Shown here: piece after piece, positions 32,011 to 40,058 of the stretch
Layout of the letters: the number at the start of each line of letters is the position of its first letter
How positions within the stretch are numbered: position 1 is the first letter of the stretch
Assembly (NCBI GenBank): GCA_021199475.1
Contig: JAJQHZ010000053.1
Location: 1 to 45,835, forward strand
Direction of reading: 5' to 3'
From: Lachnospiraceae bacterium
GTDB lineage: Bacteria; Bacillota; Clostridia; Lachnospirales; Lachnospiraceae
Length of the DNA: 45,835 nucleotides
Position numbers and translations under genes: made by a program
The notes under the pieces: model-generated
Told to the model about the DNA's origin: nothing
Database searches by the model: none
The model's input: only the letters and a program-made list of their open reading frames with translations

Positions 32011-33360
32011 TTATCTGCCCGGCGATTTTTTTCGGCGCATCCACGCGAAGCAGATTCCGTAGAACAGGAGCCCGTAAACCGTGGAGATCGGCGTCGTCAG
32101 GCCGATGTAGAACAGCGAGGAGCCCGGCAGGGACGCCATGAAAAGCGCCACCGGGATGCGGACACAGAAGGCAGCGGTGATGCCCTGGAGCATGACCGGA
32201 AAGCTGTTCCCGCAGCCGTTGAAATAACCGCTCGTGCTGAACATAATGCAGGTCAGGATGCAGTCGAAGCAGAATCCGCGCAGATAGCTGGCGCTCTCCG
32301 CGATGACCTCCGCGTCGGAGGTGAACAGAGAGGAAAGCGTGGAACCGCCGAAAAATCCTACCAGAAATACAACCACGCCAATGCACACTCCGGTGCCCAT
32401 CGCGGTGAGATAGCCGCGCTGGGCTCTCTTTTTTTGCCCTGCGCCAATGTTTTGCGCCACGAATGCGGAGACGCTCTGCATGACGGAGGACGGAATCAGC
32501 ATGATAAAGGAAACCAGCTTTTGAGCAACGCCGTATCCGGCAGACGGCATCAGTCCCATGCTGTTTACAATCGAGTTAATCACCAGAAATGAGATTTGTC
32601 CCAGCGTCTCCTGCAGCGCGATCGGAATCCCGACGTGCAGGATCTTTTTCAGCTCGACCGGGTGAATGCGGCATTGCTTTAGAGTAAATTCAATTGGCAT
32701 TTTCTGTTTTCGGATGATACCGAGGGAAATGACCACCGAAACAAACTGGGCAAAGACGGTGGCGATGGCGACACCTGCCACATCCATGCCGAGCAGACCG
32801 GTCAGAAGCAGGTCGGCGGCAATGTTTACTACACAGGCAATACTGACAAAAATAAATGGGAGATTTGCATTTCCAATGCCGCGCAGAACACCGCTGATGA
32901 CATTGTAGGTGATGATTACCAGAAGGCCTCCGGAGCAGATGCGCAGATACAGGATGGCTTTGCCCACGGCGTTGTCCGGTACCTGCAGAAGCCGGACGAT
33001 TGTTCCGGCTGAGGCTTCCAGCACGAAGGTCATGACGATGCCGATAATGATGAACAGGACGATGGTTGTGCCGACCGCGTCGCCCGCCGCCTTTGGATTT
33101 TTCTCCCCGATATGCTGCCCGATCAGTACGGTGGAGCCCATCGCCAGGCTTGTGATGATAAAGGTAACCATCTGCATGAAGCTGCTCGCCGTGCCGACGG
33201 CGGAGATGCTTGCCGCATCGCCGAACTGGCCGACCACAAGCAGGTCCACCGCTCCATAGGCGGCCTGCAGAATCAGCGCGCCCAGAACCGGTCCTGCGAA
33301 CCGGATCAGAGAGCCAAAGATGGGTCCTTCTGTAAATGAGATTTCTTTTTTATCGGACAT
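32011..33360 (-). CDS. MATE family efflux transporter
   Basis: This 449-aa protein has about twelve transmembrane helices arranged as two six-helix halves. The N-terminal half begins IFGSLIRFAGPVLGALILQAAYGAVDLLVVGQFGD, the typical MATE/MatE start (P....Q..Y...D..VVG). It exports cationic drugs or metabolites in exchange for Na+ or H+, with the substrate unknown. Start 33360 (MSDKKEISFTEG) has GGAGGAAG upstream. The frame to 33414 has no better start. It is convergent with the phosphate transporter, and its 3' end is 132 bases from it. Confidence 0.92.
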   Translation of the reverse strand: MSDKKEISFTEGPIFGSLIRFAGPVLGALILQAAYGAVDLLVVGQFGDAASISAVGTASSFMQMVTFIITSLAMGSTVLIGQHIGEKNPKAAGDAVGTTIVLFIIIGIVMTFVLEASAGTIVRLLQVPDNAVGKAILYLRICSGGLLVIITYNVISGVLRGIGNANLPFIFVSIACVVNIAADLLLTGLLGMDVAGVAIATVFAQFVSVVISLGIIRKQKMPIEFTLKQCRIHPVELKKILHVGIPIALQETLGQISFLVINSIVNSMGLMPSAGYGVAQKLVSFIMLIPSSVMQSVSAFVAQNIGAGQKKRAQRGYLTAMGTGVCIGVVVFLVGFFGGSTLSSLFTSDAEVIAESASYLRGFCFDCILTCIMFSTSGYFNGCGNSFPVMLQGITAAFCVRIPVALFMASLPGSSLFYIGLTTPISTVYGLLFYGICFAWMRRKKSPGR

Positions 33361-33531
33361 AGGTAACTTCCTCCGGGGTGATATTTTTTCTATTATCAGC
33401 TTTTTATCATACAAAAATTTATCGGGGATTTCAAGAGAATTTCGAGTTAAAACATATCTTGTCTGCTTCTGACGTCATTGGTCATATCCACATCCGTGTA
33501 CTCCAAAAGAAGGCCATTGATTGGAGACTCA

Positions 33532-33559
33532 CTTACATAGATTTTACATTTCCTTTACG
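33532..33559 (+). promoter_or_regulatory. Second PhoP-box-like triple repeat
   Basis: CTTACA, TTTACA and TTTACG begin at 33532, 33543 and 33554 (11-bp period). The following bases (CCGATATCGCATTT, GTTAAACT) copy the block at 30092-30165 with few changes. It ends 74 bases before the 37-aa ORF at 33633. Confidence 0.75.
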
Positions 33560-33632
33560 CATGTCCGATATCGCATTTTGGATAAATCCGTTAAACTATT
33601 CACGTACAACGATGGTGAGTGGAGGTGGAACT

Positions 33633-33746
33633 ATGAACGGAGAATTTATTTCGATAATCGGATATGCGATTTCTGTAGTTGCTCTGGTGCTTTTAATTGC
33701 AGGAGCGGCCATTCGGACAGATTTAAAAAACAAAAAAAGCAGGTGA
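33633..33746 (+). CDS. 37-aa single-pass membrane protein, candidate Pho regulon member
   Basis: Encodes MNGEFISIIGYAISVVALVL followed by LIAGAAIRTDLKNKKSR. A hydrophobic helix (about residues 7-26) is followed by a basic tail, so the C-terminus is probably cytoplasmic. TGGAGGTGG lies 5-12 bases before ATG 33633. The control region is a near copy of the one in front of the Na/Pi transporter, which is the main reason to believe the gene is real and phosphate-regulated. A hairpin terminator follows at 33828. No family is recognised. Small membrane proteins often modulate a transporter or sensor kinase, but that is inference here. Confidence 0.7.
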   Translation: MNGEFISIIGYAISVVALVLLIAGAAIRTDLKNKKSR

Positions 33747-33827
33747 GCGGGTCGAATGAGAACCTGTGCTTCATGGAAACCGTCGTACCAGTTTGCCAGG
33801 AGAACCCTGTAATTAAAAACAGAATGA

Positions 33828-33862
33828 ATCACCCCGGCCAGAAGGTTTGGGGTGATTTTAAT
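33828..33862. terminator. Intrinsic terminator, probably bidirectional
   Basis: Stem ATCACCCC (33828-33835) / GGGGTGAT (33849-33856), 13-base loop, then TTT and further T-rich sequence on the plus strand. It can end the 37-aa gene transcript and also lies 38 bases beyond the stop of the minus-strand MATE gene. Confidence 0.75.
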
Positions 33863-33893
33863 AAAATCTTTTGGATGATTAAGATTTTTTTGA

Positions 33894-35351
33894 TTATCTG
33901 TTTCTAAACCCTGCATAATAGAACCGGACAGAGAGCAGCGTCCCGATGACCCATCCGACCGGCCATGCGCACCAGATGCCGGTTGCGCCGAGCATTGTTT
34001 TCGAGAGCAGGATGGCGAGGGAGACCCGGAGGATCAGGTCTGTAAAGGTTGAAATCATGAAGCGTGTCATCATGCTCGCGCCCTTTAGGATTCCGTCTGC
34101 GACGAGCTTGACGGAGACGATAAAGTAGAATGGCGACAGAATCCGCAAGTAGGTGATGCCGGTCTGCAGGGCAGTTTCCGTTGGGCTGTCAAGGAACAGG
34201 TACAGCAGATATTTTCCGAATACGAAATACAGCAGGGCCAGGGGAATGCTGATCAGCCAGACCATTTTAACGCCAGCCCGGAAGCCATCCTTTACGCGCG
34301 GAGTTTTTCCGGCACCGATATTCTGGGCGGTATAGTTGGAAATTCCGTTCCCCAGCGTGGTAAACGACGTAATGACGAGATTGTTCAGCTTTACGGCAGC
34401 GGAATATCCGGCCATGACGCCGGTGCCAAAGCTGTTGATAACACTCTGAATCATAATATTTCCGACCGAGATAAAGCTTTGCTGCAGAATGCTGGGCACC
34501 GCAACCACCGCAATCTTTTTAAAAAGAGGCATGGAAAAGAGCGGTGCCTTTTCCGCGCAGGGAATTGCTTTCATGCGTTTCACCACCACAACGACCGCCA
34601 GCACGCAGCTGACGCCCTGGCAGAGAAAGGTCGCCCAGGCGACACCGGCAACGCCCATCTGAAAGACCGTGACAAAAAAGATGTCCACCGCGATGTTGGA
34701 AGTGGAGGAGGCTGCCAGAAACACGAACGGCGTCTTTGAATCCCCGAGCGCGGAAAAGATACCGGTCGAAATATTGTAAAAGAATACAAACGGCAGTCCC
34801 CAGATGTAAATATTCAGATAGAGTCTGGAATCGGCGAGCACCTCGTCCGGTGTGTGGATCAGGCGGAGCAGGGCGCCGCAGCCGAAAAGTCCGATCACCA
34901 TTAAAAGAACGCAGAGAACCGCGCTGGCGATCCAGGCGGTCGATACCGCGGTCTTCATATTTTTATAGTCATGTGCGCCGAACAGCTGCGATACGATGAC
35001 CGAACAGCCCATGTTGCAGCCGAACGCGAACGCGATAAAAATCAGCGTCACCTCATAGCTGTTTCCGACCGCGGCCAGCGCGTTTTCGCCGATGAATTTG
35101 CCGGCTACGAGACTGTCGGCAATATTATACAGCTGCTGAAAAATAATGCTGCCAAACAAGGGCAGACAGAACTGCCAGAGAACCGTTCCCGGATCGCCGA
35201 CGGTGAGATCCCGGTTTCGGCTTTTGACGGAATCTTTTTTTGCCTTATGATGCTGCTCCTTATTTATAACCATGTCCGGTTTTTTGTCTGGATTTTCTCC
35301 TGCATGATTATGTATAGTGCTGCTTGAATATTTATTCTCCTCGTTGCTCAT
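33894..35351 (-). CDS. MATE family efflux transporter, second
   Basis: This 485-aa MATE protein has the N-terminal helix GTVLWQFCLPLFGSIIFQQLYNIADSLVAGKFIGENALAAVG and the corresponding second half from MPLFKKIAVVAVPSILQQSF. A polar, Lys/Asn/His-rich tail of about 50 residues precedes the first helix, which is unusual for the family. Start 35351 (MSNEENKYSS) has AAGGGAG upstream; the longer frame to 35417 is less likely. It shares its family but not close sequence with the MATE gene at 32011. The two face the same way, with the 37-aa gene between them. Confidence 0.92.
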   Translation of the reverse strand: MSNEENKYSSSTIHNHAGENPDKKPDMVINKEQHHKAKKDSVKSRNRDLTVGDPGTVLWQFCLPLFGSIIFQQLYNIADSLVAGKFIGENALAAVGNSYEVTLIFIAFAFGCNMGCSVIVSQLFGAHDYKNMKTAVSTAWIASAVLCVLLMVIGLFGCGALLRLIHTPDEVLADSRLYLNIYIWGLPFVFFYNISTGIFSALGDSKTPFVFLAASSTSNIAVDIFFVTVFQMGVAGVAWATFLCQGVSCVLAVVVVVKRMKAIPCAEKAPLFSMPLFKKIAVVAVPSILQQSFISVGNIMIQSVINSFGTGVMAGYSAAVKLNNLVITSFTTLGNGISNYTAQNIGAGKTPRVKDGFRAGVKMVWLISIPLALLYFVFGKYLLYLFLDSPTETALQTGITYLRILSPFYFIVSVKLVADGILKGASMMTRFMISTFTDLILRVSLAILLSKTMLGATGIWCAWPVGWVIGTLLSVRFYYAGFRNR

Positions 35352-35488
35352 AAACCTTACTCCCTTCTTGCAATTCACACAATTTTCCATTATAATCAGC
35401 CCTAAACCATATTTCAAGTATATAAAAAAATTTCATTGGAACATGACAGCCAATTAGATTCTGTCACTGGTGAAAAGCAGCCTCGGAA

Positions 35489-35517
35489 TTGACACGGTTT
35501 TTCGGATGGCGTATGAT
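35489..35517 (+). promoter_or_regulatory. Sigma-70 promoter of the cobalt-factor methyltransferase gene
   Basis: TTGACA (35489-35494), 17-bp spacer, TATGAT (35512-35517). The leader is about 65 bases. I looked for a cobalamin riboswitch and did not find its conserved core. Confidence 0.75.
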
Positions 35518-35589
35518 AAAGATTACCGATTTTGCGAGCGGATTTGCAGGCAAAACGGATGGATGAATGGACGGGAAGGAACAAATGAC

Positions 35590-36282
35590 ATGAAGGGAAA
35601 ATTGTATGGGATTGGCGTGGGACCGGGCGACCCGAAGCTGATGACATATCTGGCGGTGGAGACCATCGAGAACTGCCCGGTACTGGCAGTTCCTGCGGAT
35701 GGCAGGGAATCCGCGGTGAGCTATAAGATTGCGGCCGGTATTGTAAAAGGACTGGATGAGAAGGAATGTCTGAATCTGGTGACGCCGATGACAAAGGATA
35801 AGGCGGTATTGAACGCGGCTTATGAGAAGGCGGCGGAGCAGATTATCGAATATCTGGAACAGGGGAAGGATGTCGCGTATCTGACGTTGGGAGATCCGAC
35901 CATTTACTGTACGTATATTTATGTTCACCGGATCGTGAGAAATCGCGGTTATCAGGCGGAAATTATCAATGGTGTGCCGTCCTTTTGTGCGGTGAGCGCG
36001 AAGCTTGGCGACAGCCTGGCGGATCGCTCGGAGCAGCTTCACATCATTCCATCCACCTACGAGATTGAAGATGCACTGGAGCTGCCGGGGACGAAGGTTC
36101 TGATGAAGGCAGCGTCCAAGATGCCGATTGTAAAGGAGACCCTGCGGAAAAAGAATCTGAAGGGTATGATGATTGAAAACTGCGGGATGGACAATGAACG
36201 ATGCTACATGAATGTCGAAGAGATCCCGGATCAGCCCAGCTATTATTCGGTTATTGTAATCAGGGAAGGCACAGAGAGTTAG
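35590..36282 (+). CDS. cbiL: Cobalt-factor II / precorrin-2 C20-methyltransferase
   Basis: This 230-aa SAM-dependent tetrapyrrole methylase begins KGKLYGIGVGPGDPKLMTYLAVE. It also contains VAYLTLGDPTIYCTYIYVHR and EIINGVPSFCAVSAKLGD, the CbiL/CobI pattern. It would methylate C20 of cobalt-sirohydrochlorin in anaerobic B12 synthesis. No other cobalamin gene is in the window, so it is either a displaced member of the pathway or serves an alternative tetrapyrrole. Start 35590 has GGGAAGGA upstream; the longer frame from 35470 overlaps the promoter and is rejected. Its stop codon lies in the first unit of a 38-bp tandem repeat. Confidence 0.92.
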   Translation: MKGKLYGIGVGPGDPKLMTYLAVETIENCPVLAVPADGRESAVSYKIAAGIVKGLDEKECLNLVTPMTKDKAVLNAAYEKAAEQIIEYLEQGKDVAYLTLGDPTIYCTYIYVHRIVRNRGYQAEIINGVPSFCAVSAKLGDSLADRSEQLHIIPSTYEIEDALELPGTKVLMKAASKMPIVKETLRKKNLKGMMIENCGMDNERCYMNVEEIPDQPSYYSVIVIREGTES

Positions 36283-36356
36283 TTGTCCTGATTGAAGTGC
36301 TTTAGGGAAAATGCTGAGAGTTGTCCTGATTGAAACGCTTTAAGGAAAACGCAGAA
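36281..36356 (+). repeat. 38-bp tandem duplication between cbiL and the ABC gene
   Basis: Two adjacent units, 36281-36318 and 36319-36356, both beginning AGTTGTCCTGATTGAA and continuing with a GCTTTA(A/G)GGAAAA(T/C)GC(T/A)GA segment; a handful of differences separate them. The first unit contains the cbiL stop codon. It may be a simple duplication of the intergenic spacer. Confidence 0.85.
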
Positions 36357-36401
36357 GCATCGCAGCCATATCACCGGATAAATCTGCGTGGGATGAAGCT
36401 T

Positions 36402-37229
36402 ATGATTGAACTGAGAAATCTGACGAAAAAATACGATGAATTTACAGCGGTCGACCACCTGAATCTTCGGATTGATACGGGCGAATTTTTTGGACTGCTG
36501 GGGCCGAACGGCGCCGGGAAAACGACGACGATCGGTATGATTTCGACCTTGCTTTTGCCAAGCGAGGGAGAGGTCCTGGTGGACGGGGAGCGCCTGACCC
36601 GCCAGAACGCGCGGCTGAAGCGGAAAATCAGTCTGATTACGCAGGAATATTCCATGCGGCAGGACATGACGATGGATGAAATCATGGAGTATCAGGGCCG
36701 CCTGTATTATATGCCAAAGAAGAAGATACGGGAGCGCTCGGAGGAGCTGCTGGAATTTTGCGGTCTGATCGACTACCGCAGACGCACGGTGCGCAAGCTC
36801 TCCGGCGGCATGAAGCGCAAGCTGATGGTGTGCCGCGCCCTTCTGACCGAGCCGGAGATCCTGCTTTTGGACGAGCCGACCGCGGGCATGGACGCACTGG
36901 CGCGGCGGCAGATGTGGAATCTTCTGAAAAAGCTGAACGGGCAGAACCTGACGATTCTTCTGACGACCCACTACATGGAGGAGGCGGAAAGTCTCTGCGG
37001 CAGGGTTGCCCTGCTGCTCGAGGGAAAGCTGGAGGAGACGGACACGCCCAGACATATGATTGACGGGCTTGGCCGTTACGCGGTGGACCAGACGACAGCG
37101 GAAGGAATAGAAAGCCGCTTTTTTGACAAACGGGAGGATGCAATCGCGTATCTTTCCCAGCTTGGCGGGGAGTCCGCGCTGCGGAATACGACGCTCGAGG
37201 ATGTGTTCGTGCGCCGGGCCTCGGGCTGA
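36402..37229 (+). CDS. ABC transporter ATP-binding protein (ABC-2 / DrrA type)
   Basis: This 275-aa ATPase has Walker A GPNGAGKTTT, Q-loop LITQEYSMRQD, signature LSGGMKRKL, Walker B LLLDEPTAGMD and H-loop TTHYMEE. The C-terminal tail (RNTTLEDVFVRRASG) is typical of DrrA/ABC-2 exporters. Start 36402 (MIELRNLTKKY) has GTGGGA at 36388-36393; ATG 36393 and an upstream TTG at 36330 are alternatives. It pairs with the permease gene 75 bases downstream. The substrate is unknown. Position after cbiL and before a NEAT-like surface protein raises a tetrapyrrole or metal link, as inference only. Confidence 0.92.
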   Translation: MIELRNLTKKYDEFTAVDHLNLRIDTGEFFGLLGPNGAGKTTTIGMISTLLLPSEGEVLVDGERLTRQNARLKRKISLITQEYSMRQDMTMDEIMEYQGRLYYMPKKKIRERSEELLEFCGLIDYRRRTVRKLSGGMKRKLMVCRALLTEPEILLLDEPTAGMDALARRQMWNLLKKLNGQNLTILLTTHYMEEAESLCGRVALLLEGKLEETDTPRHMIDGLGRYAVDQTTAEGIESRFFDKREDAIAYLSQLGGESALRNTTLEDVFVRRASG

Positions 37230-37304
37230 GGATCAGGAGGCATCCGAAGGGATGCAGACAATAGTAGAAATGGCAGTGGAAAATACAACGGAAAGCAGAT
37301 CAGA

Positions 37305-38036
37305 ATGGGAATTATAACAGTATTGTGGGAAAAATGGGTGGAATTCCGCCGGGATTTTTATAAAATTACACTGTCGGCAATGATCGCGCCGCTGATGTAT
37401 ATTCTGGTATTCGGCCTGGGTGTGCAGACCTTCTCACACGGAGAGTCCTATCTGGAATTCCTGATCCCGGGCGTGGTTGCGCTGACGACCATGAACGGGA
37501 GCTTCAACGCGATCGCACAGAATATGAATGTACAGCGTCTGTATGAAAAAGCGTTTGATCAGGTCATGATTTCTCCGACACCTCTGTGGCAGTTTGTAGT
37601 CGGCCAGGTGATCGGCGGCAGTCTGCGCGGCGTGTACGCGGGCAGTGTGATCATCCTTCTGGTGCTGCCGATCGGAACAAACCTGCGGTTTAACGGCTGG
37701 TCTTTTCTGATTATGTTTTTAAACGGGGCTGTCTTTTCCACGATTGGACTGGTCGTATCGTTTTACGCGAAAAATCACGCGGATGTGCCGCGGTTTTCCA
37801 GTTATGTGATTATGCCGATGTCCTACTTGTGCAACACATTTTTTTCGACCGAAAGCATGCCTGGCGGGCTGCGCCAGGTAATCGGGATTTTGCCATTGTC
37901 GCAGACAAGCAGCATGCTGCGCAGCATCGCAGCCGGAGAAGCCTGGTCGTATACGGGAATCCTCGTGCTGATGGTCTATCTGATCATATTCGGGGCGGCG
38001 ACGTCCTGGTTCCTTTATCGGAAGAAGAATCTGTAA
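37305..38036 (+). CDS. ABC-2 type transporter permease
   Basis: This 243-aa membrane protein has about six helices. It begins with an amphipathic N-terminus (WEKWVEFRRDFYKITLSAMIAPLMYILVFGLG), and the ABC-2 core includes FLIPGVVALTTMNGSFNA and PMSYLCNTFFSTESMPGGLRQVIGILPLSQ. That is the DrrB/NodJ type. It is cotranscribed with the ATPase at 36402. Length is typical. Exporters of this class move drugs, lipids or polysaccharides; the sequence gives no clue to the cargo. Confidence 0.9.
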   Translation: MGIITVLWEKWVEFRRDFYKITLSAMIAPLMYILVFGLGVQTFSHGESYLEFLIPGVVALTTMNGSFNAIAQNMNVQRLYEKAFDQVMISPTPLWQFVVGQVIGGSLRGVYAGSVIILLVLPIGTNLRFNGWSFLIMFLNGAVFSTIGLVVSFYAKNHADVPRFSSYVIMPMSYLCNTFFSTESMPGGLRQVIGILPLSQTSSMLRSIAAGEAWSYTGILVLMVYLIIFGAATSWFLYRKKNL

Positions 38037-38231
38037 TCGAAGAAAATATACACAGGGACGGAAAAACTGCAAACAGTGAACTGAAAAAGAGAACTGAAAA
38101 ACAGAGGGCTGGGGAAACTGTAAACGGGAACCTGTGGCAAGCAGTCTGTAAGCAGAAGCTTGCATAGAAGATTTTGCGAAAAAACGATGAAGGAACGAAG
38201 CAAATATAATGAAAGGAATCACGAAACCAGG

Positions 38232-38825
38232 ATGAAAATGCGGAGAAATCATCAGGCTGACGGGGCTTTTTGCGGGAAATTAAACTTATCGGGACGGTTG
38301 GCTTTTTTCTGCCTGCTGATTTTGTCTGTGCTTTTTATCTTTTGGGCGTCTGTGCCGGTGCGGGCAGCGGAGGCGCTGGAGGACGGTGAATACGCGGTGG
38401 AGGTCACCATGACCGGCGGAAGCGGAAAAGCAAGCATAGAATCGCCTACACTTCTGACTGTAGAGGATGGCGAGTGCTATGCCCGCATCACATGGAGCAG
38501 CTCGAATTATGATTATATGCTGGTCGGTGGCGAAAAATATCTGAATCAGAGCGAGGAAGGGGCAAATTCCGTGTTTGTCATTCCTGTGTCAGAGCTGGAT
38601 GCGGATATCACGGTGACCGCTGACACGCTTGCGATGGGAACGCCGCACGAGATCGAATACGTGATGCACTTTTACTCCGAATCGCTCGGCAGCAAAAGCA
38701 GCCTTCCGCAGGAAGCGGCGAAGCGTGTGCTGGTGATGGCCGCCGCTATTATCATTATCGGCGGGATCCTGAACTATTTTGTGAAAAAGAGGGCAAGGCG
38801 GGATTATACCGGGCCGCGGCGGTAA
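38232..38825 (+). CDS. Secreted membrane-anchored NEAT-like (iron-transport-associated) domain protein
   Basis: About 197 residues. An N-terminal signal or anchor segment (LSGRLAFFCLLILSVLFIFWASVPVRAAEA) is followed by a beta-rich domain: DGEYAVEVTMTGGSGKASIE, LLTVEDGECYARITWSSSNYDYML, GGEKYLN and TPHEIEYVMHFYSES. A C-terminal helix and basic stop-transfer (VLVMAAAIIIIGGILNYFVKKRARR) complete it. The order and the Y-x-Y near the end of the fourth strand resemble NEAT domains that bind haem or other metalloporphyrins. The start is uncertain: ATG 38232 or 38187, both without a strong ribosome binding site. Next to cbiL and an ABC-2 exporter it may take part in tetrapyrrole or metal handling. 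Confidence 0.7.
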   Translation: MKMRRNHQADGAFCGKLNLSGRLAFFCLLILSVLFIFWASVPVRAAEALEDGEYAVEVTMTGGSGKASIESPTLLTVEDGECYARITWSSSNYDYMLVGGEKYLNQSEEGANSVFVIPVSELDADITVTADTLAMGTPHEIEYVMHFYSESLGSKSSLPQEAAKRVLVMAAAIIIIGGILNYFVKKRARRDYTGPRR

Positions 38826-38856
38826 TGGATTTTGCACTGCGGCCTTTTTACTATTA

Positions 38857-39594
38857 TTATAAAATCCGTTCCGGACGGAAGTTCAGAAAATCCCCGGAAA
38901 CCAGATGATAGGTTATGCCGTGATAGTCGCCGCGGATGCTGTCATGAAAGTGGCTTTCACCGTGGCAGTGAGAATACACGACATGCGCCGCATGATAGCG
39001 CTCCGCCATCTGTGTAAACGGGCTGTCTGTTTCCATCACGTTGGTGGGCGGATAGTGCAGAAACAGGATGAATTTCTGATAGCCATCCGCAACGGCCGCA
39101 TCGAAGGACAGCTGCAGCCGTTCCAGTTCCCGCTCGACCAGTTTTTTGGCGTGCAACTCCTTCTCTTCATCCCAGCCGACAATCCGGCCTCTGCGGTCCA
39201 GATAAAAAGGACCTTCAAATGTGTATCCTTTTGTTCCCACCAGAGCATAGTCCCCGTAGGAATAATAATTATTCTGCAAAAACAAAAGCCGCCCCTGAAA
39301 TTCCCGGTTCAGCCGCTCGGTCTTTTTCGCGTCCCAGAACATATCGTGATTGCCCCGCAGCAAAATCTTCCGCCCCGGCAGCGCTTCGATGAAAGAGAGA
39401 TCCTCGCGGCATTCCTCCATCTTCCTGCCCCAGGAATGGTCACCGGTGATCACGAGCGTATCCTCCGGGCGAATCAATTTGCTGCAGTTTTTCTGAATCT
39501 TCTCCTCATGACGCCTCCAGACACTTCCGAATTTATCCATGAATTTATCGGACTGGAAGGAAAGGTGAAAATCCCCGATTGCGTACAATGCCAT
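38857..39594 (-). CDS. Metallophosphoesterase
   Basis: A 245-aa calcineurin-like phosphoesterase with all metal motifs in order: GDFHLSF, TGDHSWGR, LRGNHDMFW, FLHYPP and YSHCHGESH. It is a soluble cytoplasmic enzyme with unknown substrate. Start 39594 (MALYAIGDFHL) has GAGGGAA upstream; the open frame continues to 39765 across an inverted repeat and is excluded. It converges on the NEAT-like gene, with only 31 bases between the stops. Confidence 0.9.
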   Translation of the reverse strand: MALYAIGDFHLSFQSDKFMDKFGSVWRRHEEKIQKNCSKLIRPEDTLVITGDHSWGRKMEECREDLSFIEALPGRKILLRGNHDMFWDAKKTERLNREFQGRLLFLQNNYYSYGDYALVGTKGYTFEGPFYLDRRGRIVGWDEEKELHAKKLVERELERLQLSFDAAVADGYQKFILFLHYPPTNVMETDSPFTQMAERYHAAHVVYSHCHGESHFHDSIRGDYHGITYHLVSGDFLNFRPERIL

Positions 39595-39620
39595 AAGCGT
39601 TCCCTCGCTCTGTATAATAT

Positions 39621-39667
39621 AACTTACAAGAAGTTCGCCGCGCTTGCGGGAGCGAACTTCGTAAGTT
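39621..39667. repeat. Long inverted repeat upstream of the phosphoesterase
   Basis: AACTTAC (39621-39627) pairs with GTAAGTT (39661-39667), and GAAGTTCG (39630-39637) pairs with CGAACTTC (39653-39660). The centre is a 15-base GC-rich loop (CCGCGCTTGCGGGAG). It is at the promoter position of the minus-strand phosphoesterase. It could be an operator, but its style (AT-rich outer arms, CGCG-rich centre) resembles a mobile palindromic repeat. Confidence 0.85.
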
Positions 39668-39793
39668 AACGAGCAGCTGATTTTTGCTGCGAGTAATATG
39701 GAAAACAGGTAATCTGCTGATTCGGATAACAGAAAGATAGTATCGTATTTTACGGAGTTTGGCAACCGGTTTTGAATTTATCAAGGCGATGCC

Positions 39794-39895
39794 GTGAAGG
39801 AACGAAAAGAGATTCTGGATTACGGGATGACGCTGCCGGATGATGAGGCAAAGCGGATGGCGGCGGAAAGGTATAATCTGATTGTGAAGAAATAA
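39794..39895 (+). pseudogene. Short ORF, probable gene-end remnant
   Basis: A 33-residue frame encodes KERKEILDYGMTLPDDEAKR and then MAAERYNLIVKK. It has a GTG start and a weak ribosome binding site, and looks like the C-terminus of a longer, lost protein. No family is recognised. It lies just left of the RloA-like operon and may mark the junction where that operon was acquired. Confidence 0.35.
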
Positions 39896-39948
39896 CAGAA
39901 AATGAAATGGGCGGGGAATTGCCGTATATGTAGAAAAAACTATAAAAA

Positions 39949-40033
39949 TTTTGCAAAAAATGTGCAAAATGAAGAAACGCATCGTTGACATCTTAAACAT
40001 ATACAGATATAATTTAAATGAGATTTTGCAAAA
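39949..40033 (+). promoter_or_regulatory. Two TTTTGCAAAA palindromes flanking the operon promoter
   Basis: The 10-bp palindrome TTTTGCAAAA occurs at 39949-39958 and at 40024-40033, 75 bp apart. One is upstream of the promoter (about -71) and one is just after the expected transcription start. Partial copies lie next to each: GTGCAAAATG at 39962 and ATTGCAGAATG at 40036. The layout suits a repressor that binds both sites and loops the DNA. Confidence 0.65.
39985..40013 (+). promoter_or_regulatory. Perfect consensus sigma-70 promoter of the RloA-RloB-helicase operon
   Basis: TTGACA (39985-39990), 17-bp spacer, TATAAT (40008-40013), both boxes perfect. It is the strongest promoter in the window by sequence, implying tight repression or strong constitutive expression of the three-gene operon. 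Confidence 0.92.
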
Positions 40034-40058
40034 TAATTGCAGAATGGAGGAAACAAAT

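Noticed and set aside
31963-32040. Bidirectional terminator between the Na/Pi and MATE genes
   Set aside because: A TCGCCG/CGGCGA pairing with T runs exists, but it has a 20-base loop and overlaps the MATE coding end. Not strong enough to list.
35418-35589. Cobalamin riboswitch before cbiL
   Set aside because: The leader after the promoter is only about 65 bases and lacks the conserved B12-box core.
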